From CBDHHC01 sp050633205 (GTDB lineage Bacteria; Pseudomonadota; Alphaproteobacteria; Rhizobiales; CBDHHC01), in assembly GCA_050633205.1 (NCBI GenBank), contig JBOEGA010000011.1, positions 1 to 43,238 on the forward strand: DNA of 43,238 nucleotides, read 5' to 3'. Of this stretch, positions 1 through 6,625 are shown piece after piece. The position numbers and the translations under genes were made by a program. The notes under the pieces are model-generated. The model saw nothing but the letters and a program-made list of their open reading frames with translations, made no database searches and was not told where the DNA came from. The first letter of the stretch is position 1, and every line of letters begins with the position of its first letter.

Positions 1-57
1 AGTAGCGCATTGAAGTTTTACACCTTTATACCAAATCTATTGCCCAACAGAACTCGC

Positions 58-90
58 AGTCCCGCTTGAAGCAGTCATCCAAGCCTATCC
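58..90. repeat. dispersed intergenic repeat, copy A
   Basis: This stretch aligns with 2141-2172 at about 26 identical columns out of 33 with one gap. Both copies begin AGTCCCGCT and share AAGCCT near their end. Both are non-coding. Copy B is the right arm and tail of an intergenic hairpin. The family cannot be named from two copies. Confidence 0.45.
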
Positions 91-144
91 AACACATACT
101 GCCATTAACCCCCCACTAGCATTCCTTAACAAAACCATGATATT

Positions 145-363
145 ATGTCCCTCATGAGCAAGCACCACACCATAGATCAGGACTTCGAATTATCTTCCTG
201 GGCAACCCCGACAGAAGAGGATATTATCCGCTTCAAGTCTCTCACTCCGGAACAACAACGAGCAGTTTTCACCAGACAGCTTGATCAGGCATCAAAAAGC
301 GGCGTCAGTAACAGAAAACCTTCCGATATCCTGAAAGACGTCCTGTCTCGTAATAGCAAATGA
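145..363 (+). CDS. putative antitoxin of a ParE-type toxin-antitoxin pair
   Basis: A 72-residue acidic/polar protein whose stop overlaps the start of the ParE-like gene by four bases (ATGA). That is the usual antitoxin-toxin layout, with the antitoxin first. The sequence has no motif I can assign to a named antitoxin family. The middle (residues 20-50, with LTPEQQRAVFTRQL) looks helical, and the basic tail could wrap the toxin. An alternative ATG lies at 154. Neither start has a clear Shine-Dalgarno sequence, so the start is uncertain. The antitoxin assignment rests on position, size and the translational coupling rather than on homology. In such pairs the antitoxin normally neutralises the toxin and represses the operon with it. 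Confidence 0.65.
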   Translation: MSLMSKHHTIDQDFELSSWATPTEEDIIRFKSLTPEQQRAVFTRQLDQASKSGVSNRKPSDILKDVLSRNSK

Positions 364-647
364 CCGACTATAAACTGTCAGCGCGGGCTGATAATGATTT
401 TGATCATATCCTTCAATACACTTATGATACATTCGGCCCGTTTCAGGCTGTAAAATATGCTGAAGGTCTGGAGAAATGCTTCGAGATAATAGCTAGCAAT
501 CCCTATATCGGTCCTGAAAATGAACTCTATCCAAAATTCAGAAGCTTCCCACACGGTAAGCATATCATTTATTATGAAATCGAAGCAGACAACATTTTAA
601 TCGTACATATAGTCCATGCCAGTATGCATCCTAATAACCATTTTTGA
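360..647 (+). CDS. ParE/RelE-superfamily toxin
   Basis: A 95-residue protein with the ParE/RelE fold pattern. It starts with MTDYKLSARADNDFDHIL, where the family has a beta strand then a helix with an A..D...I pattern. A helix with the family's GLEKCFEIIASNPYIG signature follows, and the C-terminal strands include FRSFPHGKHIIYYEI and ILIVHIVHA. ParE members poison DNA gyrase and RelE members cut mRNA on the ribosome. The spacing and the SFPHGKHIIYY segment look more like ParE, but the target cannot be read from sequence. Its ATG overlaps the antitoxin stop codon. No further gene of the module is visible before the N-gap at 712. Confidence 0.85.
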   Translation: MTDYKLSARADNDFDHILQYTYDTFGPFQAVKYAEGLEKCFEIIASNPYIGPENELYPKFRSFPHGKHIIYYEIEADNILIVHIVHASMHPNNHF

Positions 648-694
648 ATCCCAGCTAGAATTCACATTCTCCCCTGAGGGGCCACCCCCTGTCA

Positions 695-767
695 TCCCCA
701 AAAAATTACAGNNNNNNNNNNNNNNNNNNNNNNNNNNNNNNNNNNNNNNNNNNNNTTTTATTGGGGA
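695..767. other. assembly gap flanked by an inverted repeat
   Basis: Positions 712-755 are Ns. The flanks carry TCCCCAA (695-701) and its reverse complement TTGGGGA (761-767), with more A/T pairing further in. The unresolved piece may be the centre of a hairpin or a copy of a repeat that short reads could not cross. No gene is seen between 648 and 856. Confidence 0.5.
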
Positions 768-856
768 CCTAGTAACCCCAGTGCAGGCGTATGGCGCTGA
801 TCGCGCCTTAACATACAGCCCGACCAAAAAGACATTGCCATAACAAACTGATTACA

Positions 857-1267
857 TCACCTCAAAACCATAACAGAGCAGTTTGCATGCCGCACAACTT
901 TAGCTGCAACTGATCCTAACAGATAACTTTCCCATCCTGGTTTATGAGAAGAAATTATAATGCAATCAGCTTTTGTTTCTTCTGCAACATCAAGAATTGT
1001 ATGATAGGGATTTCCATGTTTTATTACCAGTGACGCAGTAAGAGTACTCTGTTGTAGTAACATGGTCAGTTGCTTTTCTGCTATTTTTGATGAGTTTAAT
1101 TGGATATCCTGGGGGAGTTCTGAAGCAACATATGACGGGATTGAAGGCAGAACAGTAAGTAATGTGACCTTGCTATTGCTGTTTGCGATTTCTTTTGTAG
1201 CCTGAATGGCTTTAGCGCCATGTCCTGTGTGGGCAATATCTATTGGAACTAAAATATTACTAAACAT
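857..1267 (-). CDS. universal stress protein (UspA family)
   Basis: A 136-residue single-domain Usp protein. It has the N-terminal strand FSNILVPID, the central VTLLTVLP strand and the C-terminal segment LLGSVAAKVVRHANCSVMVLR typical of the family. The classical nucleotide-binding motif G-x2-G-x9-G-S is incomplete: the region reads SSHKPGWESYLLGSV, so ATP binding is uncertain. The ATG at 1267 is preferred over an upstream TTG-type start because GGAG lies seven bases before it, inside the last codons of the upstream gene. It forms an operon with the small membrane protein at 1272-1520. The shared promoter region has a perfect FNR/FixK box, so expression under low oxygen is likely. Confidence 0.9.
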   Translation of the reverse strand: MFSNILVPIDIAHTGHGAKAIQATKEIANSNSKVTLLTVLPSIPSYVASELPQDIQLNSSKIAEKQLTMLLQQSTLTASLVIKHGNPYHTILDVAEETKADCIIISSHKPGWESYLLGSVAAKVVRHANCSVMVLR

Positions 1268-1271
1268 ACTG

Positions 1272-1520
1272 TCACTCCGTACCAACAATTTTCAAAACAA
1301 CATAAGGCACCAGATTAAAAAAAATCCAGAGTAGCTTTAAAGCTCCAAGAAACGCATAAACGGCAATATTCACGGCATCCGCAGAAATATTAAATAATGA
1401 GGCATGCCACTCAAGCCCGAACCGGAAGGGTCCAAGCGTACCAAAAGTAGCAACCAGGAGAATGATGAAATTAATAATCGTGCACCATAAAAGAACTGAC
1501 TTGAATTTTTGTAGGCTCAT
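1272..1520 (-). CDS. small two-helix membrane protein, DUF6868-like
   Basis: An 82-residue protein with two hydrophobic stretches (about residues 8-28 and 50-75). The layout is an N-terminal WCTIINFIILL helix, a short soluble loop with a phenylalanine-rich FNISADAVN segment, and a C-terminal helix ending in FNLVPYVVLKIVG. This resembles the DUF6868 family as I remember it, whose function is unknown. A GGAG sits six bases before the ATG. Its stop codon lies four bases before the Usp start, so the two are co-transcribed and probably translationally coupled. The FNR-type site upstream suggests a role in an anaerobic or stress response. Confidence 0.75.
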   Translation of the reverse strand: MSLQKFKSVLLWCTIINFIILLVATFGTLGPFRFGLEWHASLFNISADAVNIAVYAFLGALKLLWIFFNLVPYVVLKIVGTE

Positions 1521-1582
1521 AACTCACTCCTGAATTAATTCCTGAACCATATAAGGGTAGATCTGTTTATACGTACACATCA

Positions 1583-1596
1583 TTGATGTGCATCAA
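1583..1596. promoter_or_regulatory. FNR/FixK (Anr)-type binding site
   Basis: TTGATGTGCATCAA matches the FNR/FixK consensus TTGAT-N4-ATCAA exactly. It lies 63 bases from the start codon of the DUF6868-usp operon on the minus strand. A TTATAT-like -10 on that strand is at 1549-1554, putting the box centre near -47. It also lies 126 bases upstream of the secreted Cys-rich gene on the plus strand. A second, overlapping 7-bp inverted repeat (CACATCA/TGATGTG) shares part of the site. Confidence 0.75.
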
Positions 1597-1721
1597 ACAG
1601 CCCGTAATCAACGAGGTAATACCGCCCCCAGCCCTCGCCAGTCTTTCAACATTTCATAGCGCACCTGCATATTTTAATATATTATGGCAAAACCCTGAAA
1701 TCAAAATATAAGGAGCTTGCC

Positions 1722-2108
1722 GTGAAATATGTAGTTTTACTGTGCGCAGTCTTCTCTGTATTGGCCCTTGGTATAATGCCGTGGAGCTCTCCTGCCTATG
1801 CTCACAAACCTGACCGCTGTTTTCATACCCATTTCGGAGGTAATACCAACTGCAAAAAAGGTATCGCCAAAAAAAGATGTACCGACGCTAAGGGGAATAA
1901 AGGCAAATGCGTTCAGAGTGGAAGCCATTGCTATTGCAAGCTATTCCCAAAGAGAAACAACTCCAGAGCAGCCAGAGAACTTCTGGATTTAGGTCTGGGA
2001 ATAGGTGAAGCGCTACTGGATCGTGATCGCGACCGGGATCGTAGGCGCAGATATCGTCACAGAGGTAGAGACAGGGACAGGGAAGAGTTCTACGAAGAGG
2101 ATGATTAG
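1722..2108 (+). CDS. secreted six-cysteine protein with Asp-Arg-rich tail
   Basis: A 128-residue protein that starts with GTG, seven bases after AAGGAG. Residues 1-27 form a signal peptide ending AYA. The mature part has six cysteines (33, 44, 53, 63, 70, 72) in a basic, Gly/Lys-rich segment, enough for three disulfides. The tail (about residues 99-128) is an Asp-Arg alternating low-complexity stretch ending in acidic residues. I do not recognise the family. The cysteine part suggests a small disulfide-stabilised periplasmic or extracellular protein, and the charged tail may bind polymers or envelope surfaces. It is divergent from the usp operon and could share the FNR-type site. Confidence 0.75.
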   Translation: MKYVVLLCAVFSVLALGIMPWSSPAYAHKPDRCFHTHFGGNTNCKKGIAKKRCTDAKGNKGKCVQSGSHCYCKLFPKRNNSRAARELLDLGLGIGEALLDRDRDRDRRRRYRHRGRDRDREEFYEEDD

Positions 2109-2419
2109 AAATTCCACTTCTCCAGCCCGGCGGGACTTATAGTCCCGCTGAAACAGTTAAGCAAGCCTGTCCGGTTTTATACGGGTAAAAATATATTGCC
2201 ATATAAAATAAAAACTCATCCCCCAAAAAAACTGAAACCTTTCCCGCCGCCGTTACGTATCTACGACCATGTCTATGATTCCGGCAGGATTTATCATGGG
2301 CCAATAAAATGATCCGGGGGCAGATAAATTCCAGTCAAAAGACCGGGGAAGTGATGCCACCGTTGAAAAACGAACCGGGTCATATCAATCTGTTATTTAA
2401 CTTGAATGGAGTTTAGGTA
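2109..2419. other. 311-base intergenic region with hairpin and repeat copy B
   Basis: A perfect 8-bp hairpin (GCGGGACT at 2130-2137, AGTCCCGC at 2141-2148) follows the Cys-rich gene and lacks a T-run. The second copy of the dispersed repeat occupies 2141-2172. The rest, up to the Shine-Dalgarno sequence of the next gene (GGAG near 2408), shows no reading frame I trust and no clear promoter. Confidence 0.5.
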
Positions 2420-2827
2420 ATGAAGAAAATTTTATCTGGTGCAGGTCTTGCGATGTTCTTGCTTCTTGGTACTGCAAATGCAGGCTCTCTAAGTGTTGAT
2501 GCTGCTGATCAGGATGTATCGGGTGGAACAGTTACAGCTACTAAAATTATGGCTGATTCAAACGGCTGGCTGGTTGTTCACAGAACTGACGAAAAGAAAA
2601 AGCCAGGTGCCGTTGTTGGACATGCTCCACTTAAAAAAGGTGAAAACCTGAACGTAACAGCAATTCTTAACGAGCCTGTCAAAAAAGGTGAAATGCTTAT
2701 GCTTATGTTGCACAGTGAAAACGGTGGCACAAAAACAGGCATTTTTGAATATACTTTGGGTGCCAAGGAAGATGGCGCAGTCAAGGTAGACAGCAAACTC
2801 GTAACAAAAGTCATTACAGCTCAATAA
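2420..2827 (+). CDS. secreted DUF7282-like protein
   Basis: A 135-residue protein with a signal peptide ending TANA at residue 21. The mature part is a single beta-rich domain. It has TVTATKIMADSNGWLVVHR, GAVVGHAPLKKGEN, then NVTAILNEPVKKGEMLMLMLH and a C-terminal TGIFEY. This pattern (DGWVVVH, GHAPL, LDEP, MLH, FEY) is that of the DUF7282 family as I know it, small extracytoplasmic domains of unknown function. A GGAG lies eight bases before the ATG. The gene stands alone and is followed by a perfect hairpin at 2857-2877. The family call is from memory of the pattern. Confidence 0.75.
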   Translation: MKKILSGAGLAMFLLLGTANAGSLSVDAADQDVSGGTVTATKIMADSNGWLVVHRTDEKKKPGAVVGHAPLKKGENLNVTAILNEPVKKGEMLMLMLHSENGGTKTGIFEYTLGAKEDGAVKVDSKLVTKVITAQ

Positions 2828-2856
2828 TAGAGAATATACCGTTTATTCTCCGGCTC

Positions 2857-2877
2857 AGCGGGACAGGTCGTCCCGCT
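2857..2877 (+). terminator. hairpin after the DUF7282-like gene
   Basis: AGCGGGAC (2857-2864) and GTCCCGCT (2870-2877) form a perfect 8-bp stem with a 5-base loop. There is no T-run, so it may terminate weakly or protect the 3' end. The stem is nearly the same as the hairpin at 2130-2148. It lies between two convergent genes and could serve both. Confidence 0.5.
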
Positions 2878-2889
2878 GTAACCTTCCCA

Positions 2890-3708
2890 TCATACGTTGT
2901 TACCCACTTTCGCATGGACAAAGCCACCGATAAAAATATCTCTCAGCCATCGATATTTATGAAAAACAGCCAGTTCACGGTTATGATCTGGAAACGCTTC
3001 TGTAAAGGAAACAACAGAGTCGACAGTCAGACCACCAGCCTTTTCAAAAAACTTCGCAGCTCTGCTTAATGTGACGCCAAAATGCATCCTCGGCATACGG
3101 AAATTATCCGTTATCGGTACGCCAAATCGTGATGCAAAACTAACAAATGGGGGAACAATATCCATAAAAAGCTGAGCTCCCGGAAAGCTTGTTGAAATAT
3201 GCTGAAGAAGCTGCAGAACATCTGAAGGTTTAAAATACATCAGCAGGCCGGAAGTCGAAATAAAAACAGGACGGTCCTTCTCTATGTTCTGAGACCAGCC
3301 AGGATCCAGCGCCGAACATGAAATATGTGTGTTTCTCTCATGACCGGGAAAGAACTTTTCTCTGACCTGAATAGTCTCCGGCAAATCCACTGTATACCAA
3401 AGCACTCGCCCGTTATCTGTTCTCCAGAATTGTGTCTCCAGCCCCTCGCCCAGAACAATAACAGTACCATCAGGATGTTTCTGCAGGAACTCACGAATAA
3501 GCACGTCCGAATAAATGGAGCGCAGTGATATAGTGACATCCGGCTCACCAAAGGTTCCCTCAAAGTCATAGGACACCCGGTTCAGAGCTGCCACGGCAGT
3601 TTCATCTCTAATGACAGGATTATCCTTCTTTGCTTCGGATGCCCTGTACCAGAAAGACCATAAAGTCGTTTGCGGAACCCCCGTCAGATTAATAGCACCA
3701 CCGCACAT
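2890..3708 (-). CDS. LCM/TcmP-type SAM-dependent O-methyltransferase
   Basis: A 272-residue member of the leucine carboxyl methyltransferase superfamily, which includes polyketide O-methyltransferases. Evidence is the N-terminal LTGVPQTTLWSFWYRASEA, the SAM-binding segment VIVLGEGLETQFWR (family form: LGAGLDTRFYR), the VDLPE acidic strand after it and the FISTSGLLMYF motif (family: SEGVLMYL). The reading frame is open further upstream to a TTG at 3759. The ATG at 3708 matches where relatives begin and has AGGAG twelve bases before it, a long spacing. The substrate is unknown and no biosynthetic cluster is nearby. It converges on the DUF7282-like gene. Confidence 0.8.
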   Translation of the reverse strand: MCGGAINLTGVPQTTLWSFWYRASEAKKDNPVIRDETAVAALNRVSYDFEGTFGEPDVTISLRSIYSDVLIREFLQKHPDGTVIVLGEGLETQFWRTDNGRVLWYTVDLPETIQVREKFFPGHERNTHISCSALDPGWSQNIEKDRPVFISTSGLLMYFKPSDVLQLLQHISTSFPGAQLFMDIVPPFVSFASRFGVPITDNFRMPRMHFGVTLSRAAKFFEKAGGLTVDSVVSFTEAFPDHNRELAVFHKYRWLRDIFIGGFVHAKVGNNV

Positions 3709-4213
3709 TTTATTATTATACTCCTGACCTGAATGCTTTTTATCCCGATAAACCAGCAATTTGTCCGAATTTCGATGCAGTCAGATCCAGAAAATATTAT
3801 GAAGATACAAACGCAGAGCCATAAATGCGTAAATCCCCTTCAAACCTGGATATATAATAAGCCTGTCGTCATTGCCTTACAGCCCGAAGACTTATAGTAA
3901 TCAAGAGCTGATTGGTAATAGACTTCAATATCGTTTGGCACGACAAAACTTTCCAGCGTTCCATCCTGCTTCGAGCAGAATAAATTATAAAATAAATATC
4001 AGAAATCCGTTTCTTGCTATTTGCGACTATATAAGTTCCTTCGCCCATAAGAGCTCCACATCTGCTCAGATGACGGAGTAAAACCGGCTGTTCACATCAC
4101 TTTCAACTGTAATCACAGGCACTTGAATACCACTTATATTCCTCTCCGTAGCGCCCATTTATGGATCAGCAAGACACTGCTGAACAAATAAAATTTGAAC
4201 ACGGAGATTTAAA
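3709..4213. other. 505-base region without a convincing gene
   Basis: It lies between the methyltransferase start and a short secreted peptide gene. A 69-codon frame at 3872-4081 has no ribosome site and no protein-like features. The Shine-Dalgarno sequence of the peptide gene (GGAG at 4203-4206) is at the right end. I see no hairpin, repeat or recognisable promoter. Confidence 0.4.
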
Positions 4214-4351
4214 ATGACTAATTTTCTAAAAATTGCACTTGTATCTTTAGCTGTATTGGGCGGCATCAGTTCAGCTCAGGCAGTTCACCCTGACGACACC
4301 CCAACTTTTGCTGACAGATATTTTGAAGAGCAGACAAAAATTGGCGGCTAG
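4214..4351 (+). CDS. very small secreted peptide (45 aa)
   Basis: A 45-codon gene with an ideal ribosome site (GGAG, seven bases before the ATG). It reads MTNFLKIALVSLAVLGG then ISSAQA, a textbook signal peptide with cleavage expected after residue 23. About 22 mature residues follow: an acidic stretch starting VHPDDTP and ending in KIGG. I do not recognise a family. The combination of ribosome site, signal peptide and a strong hairpin downstream (4409-4436) makes a real gene likely. Possible roles include a secreted peptide or a small envelope component; none can be chosen from sequence. Confidence 0.65.
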   Translation: MTNFLKIALVSLAVLGGISSAQAVHPDDTPTFADRYFEEQTKIGG

Positions 4352-4408
4352 ATCTGTCAGCTTGCCGTTCAGGAAGATCGCGGCTCCCTACCCGTGATTT
4401 CCCGCCAG

Positions 4409-4436
4409 CCAGCCCGGTAACCTCCCACCGGGCTGG
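4409..4436 (+). terminator. 10-bp perfect hairpin after the small peptide gene
   Basis: CCAGCCCGGT (4409-4418) pairs perfectly with ACCGGGCTGG (4427-4436) across an 8-base loop. It is GC-rich and stable but is followed by TGCAATAA rather than a T-run. It is probably a transcript end or a 3'-stabilising structure. Confidence 0.5.
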
Positions 4437-4523
4437 TGCAATAACCCTCTCCAAAAGTTTACTTGAAATTAGCTCCCTTCGTGCTGAAATATAAAGCTCA
4501 TCAGAACAACAGCCCGGGACCTT

Positions 4524-4970
4524 ATGCTAAAATCAATACAGTCAATCTTTTCAAAACTGAACGAACCCGAGACCAGCTTGTCTCATAACGAGTTACAACA
4601 GGCATCTGCCGTTCTTCTTGTACATGCAGCATATGTTGATGGGACTGCAGCTCCCGAAGAAATGGACACTATAAAAAAATTGCTGTCAGAAAAATATAAT
4701 CTGTCTGAAGAGGAAATTACCGGGCTGATAAAGGATGCAGAAGAAAAGGAACAGCATTCCGCAGATTTGTATAGCTTCACCCGCATATTAACCAGCCATC
4801 TGGATCAGGACGGCCGAAAAGAAATCATCTCTATGCTGTGGGAAATAGTACTGGCAGATGGAATTATTGATAATTATGAAGAGCACCTTGTAAGGCGCGT
4901 TTCTGAATTAATAGGCGTGTCGACAAGAGACCGTGTCATGCTCAGGAAAGAAGTTGAGAATAGGTCCTGA
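4524..4970 (+). CDS. TerB-like protein
   Basis: A 148-residue all-helical protein of the TerB/DjlA-N superfamily. The signatures are ASAVLLVHAAYVDGTAAPEE (family: acidic metal-site segment AxxDGxxxxEE) and the second copy ISMLWEIVLADGIIDNYEE. The two acidic repeats are thought to bind a divalent metal. The family is linked to tellurite resistance operons and membrane stress, but lone copies like this are common in Alphaproteobacteria and their role is unknown. Its stop codon lies two bases from the end of the convergent FGE-like gene. The ribosome site is weak. Confidence 0.85.
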   Translation: MLKSIQSIFSKLNEPETSLSHNELQQASAVLLVHAAYVDGTAAPEEMDTIKKLLSEKYNLSEEEITGLIKDAEEKEQHSADLYSFTRILTSHLDQDGRKEIISMLWEIVLADGIIDNYEEHLVRRVSELIGVSTRDRVMLRKEVENRS

Positions 4971-4972
4971 GC

Positions 4973-6079
4973 CTAAGCAGTCTCAATAACTCTTGCAACA
5001 CGAAAACCAACACCATTATAGCGATATCCGGCGTTAACTTTGCTACGGCTCGCACACCGCATATTCTCACCCATTCGGCTGTTCCAGCTTCCTCCACGCA
5101 GAACACGCGGATAGTTAAAATCCGGTCCGCCATTGACCCAGGCTTTGCCGTTTACAGCAGGTTCATGATAGCTGTTGTGCCAGTGATCTTCACACCACTC
5201 CCAGACATTGCCAAGCATATCGTAAAGACCAAACTGATTGCATTTTTTCTGCCCCACAGCATGAGAGCGTCCATTGGAATTCTGCCCATACCAGGCGTGT
5301 TTTCCCAATTCCCGGTCCATATTGCCAAAATAGTAATTTGTAGTTGTACCGGCCCGGCAGCAATACTCCCATTCAGCTTCACTTAATAACCTGTAGCGTT
5401 CACCAGTATTTTTTCTCAGCCACTGTATATAGGATTGTGCCTGTCCCCAGCAAACATTAATAACTGGGTTCCATCCCCGCCCCCAGCCGTTGTCATCGGG
5501 GCGATGCCCCTCACATCCGCCCCTCTGTATGGCAAAGTCCCAGTCATTAAATGTAATAAGAAAGCGACTGACAGCAAATGGATAATCAATTGTAACTGAT
5601 TGCTTTGGGTGTTCGTGTTTGAATTTTTTACTCGCCGGGTTGCCCCTCATATATTCTCCAGGAGGAATATAAACCATTTCCGGAGTAAATATTGCGTCTC
5701 TGAAAATACTGAATTTTTTTAAATGAGATGTAGAGAGTTTTCTCGGATTGGGTTTTGACTTTAGCAGAAGAGGTACCCAGTCTTCAGCCTTGCGTAAGTT
5801 GGTTCCGTTAATAACTGCCAGGTCAAAGCAGGCCCCATCTATCAGGGCATCCTTAAAGTTACATCCGGTCAGACGACAGCCAGTAAAGTCAAATCCACGT
5901 AGATCACAATTATTAAAGTCAATATCAGACCAGTCAGAATATTGGAAATCAGCTTTTGGGTTAAGATTGGCCGTTGCAATCAGATCAGAGAAATTATGGA
6001 TATGCTCCCACTTCGTCTCATCAGGAATGAGTTCCGAAATTTTTTCTTTCAACCGTTCTGTAGCTTTTTCCTTGCTCAT
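4973..6079 (-). CDS. pentapeptide-repeat / formylglycine-generating-enzyme-like (SUMF1) protein
   Basis: A 368-residue two-part cytoplasmic protein. Residues 43-100 are pentapeptide-like (ADFQYSDW, DFNNCDLRGFDFTGC, NFKDALIDGACF). Residues 125-366 are an FGE-sulfatase domain: MVYIPPGEYMRG, PVINVCWGQAQSYIQWL, YRLLSEAEWEYCCRAGT, GLYDMLGNVWEWCED, RVLRGGSW and GVGFRVAR. True FGEs use two copper-binding cysteines five residues apart. Here only the second is kept (C342); the first position is glycine (G337). Formylglycine formation is therefore unlikely, and the domain may be a binding or regulatory relative. No signal peptide is present and no sulfatase gene is in the window. The ATG lies three bases after the response-regulator stop, so the two are one operon. 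Confidence 0.85.
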   Translation of the reverse strand: MSKEKATERLKEKISELIPDETKWEHIHNFSDLIATANLNPKADFQYSDWSDIDFNNCDLRGFDFTGCRLTGCNFKDALIDGACFDLAVINGTNLRKAEDWVPLLLKSKPNPRKLSTSHLKKFSIFRDAIFTPEMVYIPPGEYMRGNPASKKFKHEHPKQSVTIDYPFAVSRFLITFNDWDFAIQRGGCEGHRPDDNGWGRGWNPVINVCWGQAQSYIQWLRKNTGERYRLLSEAEWEYCCRAGTTTNYYFGNMDRELGKHAWYGQNSNGRSHAVGQKKCNQFGLYDMLGNVWEWCEDHWHNSYHEPAVNGKAWVNGGPDFNYPRVLRGGSWNSRMGENMRCASRSKVNAGYRYNGVGFRVARVIETA

Positions 6080-6082
6080 GTT

Positions 6083-6487
6083 TCAGGTATCACCCGGATC
6101 ATCTCTCTCCAGATGCTTCTCAATAGCCTCAATCAGAGCTTCTTCCGAGACAGGTTTGGGAATATAGTCATCCATGCCAACCTCAAGGCATTTTTCCCTT
6201 TCACCTTCTCCCGTATTTCCCGTCAGTGCAACGATAGGACAGCGCTCGATAATCCCTTCTATTTCAAGAATTCTAATTTCTTTGGTTGTCTCATAACCAT
6301 CCAGCACAGGCATTGTACAATCCATAAGGATGAAGCTGTATTCCGTATCCTGGATCATCTCTATGCATTTTCGGCCATTTTCAGCAATATCTACGCTGAA
6401 ACCCATAGACATGAGTAATTCTTCAGCAACCACTGCATTGGTTGCGTCATCTTCCACTAATAGTAATTTATAACCGCTATATTCCAC
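6083..6487 (-). CDS. single-domain response regulator (CheY-like)
   Basis: A 134-residue receiver domain without an output domain. The acid pocket is E12/D13, the phosphorylated aspartate D56 in ILMDCTMP, the switch threonine T89 in VALTG, and the conserved lysine K111 in PKPV. It is of the kind often found as a detached receiver of hybrid kinases (the NTGEGEREKCLEVGMDDYIPKPV segment is typical). Translation starts at GTG with GGAG six bases before it. It is first in an operon with the FGE-like gene, so phosphorylation may control that protein, perhaps by direct contact. The cognate kinase is not in the window. Confidence 0.93.
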   Translation of the reverse strand: MEYSGYKLLLVEDDATNAVVAEELLMSMGFSVDIAENGRKCIEMIQDTEYSFILMDCTMPVLDGYETTKEIRILEIEGIIERCPIVALTGNTGEGEREKCLEVGMDDYIPKPVSEEALIEAIEKHLERDDPGDT

Positions 6488-6523
6488 GTCAGGCTCCAGT
6501 AGATGTTCAGGAAACCGGGTAAA

Positions 6524-6554
6524 CGCCTTCGTCAGCCGTCAGGCGACGAAGGCG
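6524..6554 (-). terminator. 10-bp perfect hairpin between ribH and the response regulator
   Basis: CGCCTTCGTC (6524-6533) and GACGAAGGCG (6545-6554) form a perfect stem with an 11-base loop. Read on the minus strand, it lies about 72 bases after the ribH stop and is followed by TTTAC, so it can act as a ribH terminator and separate it from the response-regulator operon. Confidence 0.55.
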
Positions 6555-6625
6555 ATCATGAATATAGCCTGTTATAAGTAATATTTTCTAAAGACTCGAT
6601 AATCACGTAAATCGTTAACAAAAAG

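Noticed and set aside
597..843. Frames on both strands across the 712-755 gap
   Set aside because: Most of their length is gap or non-coding flank, and one overlaps the toxin gene antisense.
3872..4081. 69-codon frame on the plus strand
   Set aside because: No ribosome site and no signal, domain or conserved-looking pattern; the composition looks like translated non-coding DNA.
5942..6418. 158-codon frame opposite the response regulator and FGE-like genes
   Set aside because: Antisense shadow of two well-supported coding genes.
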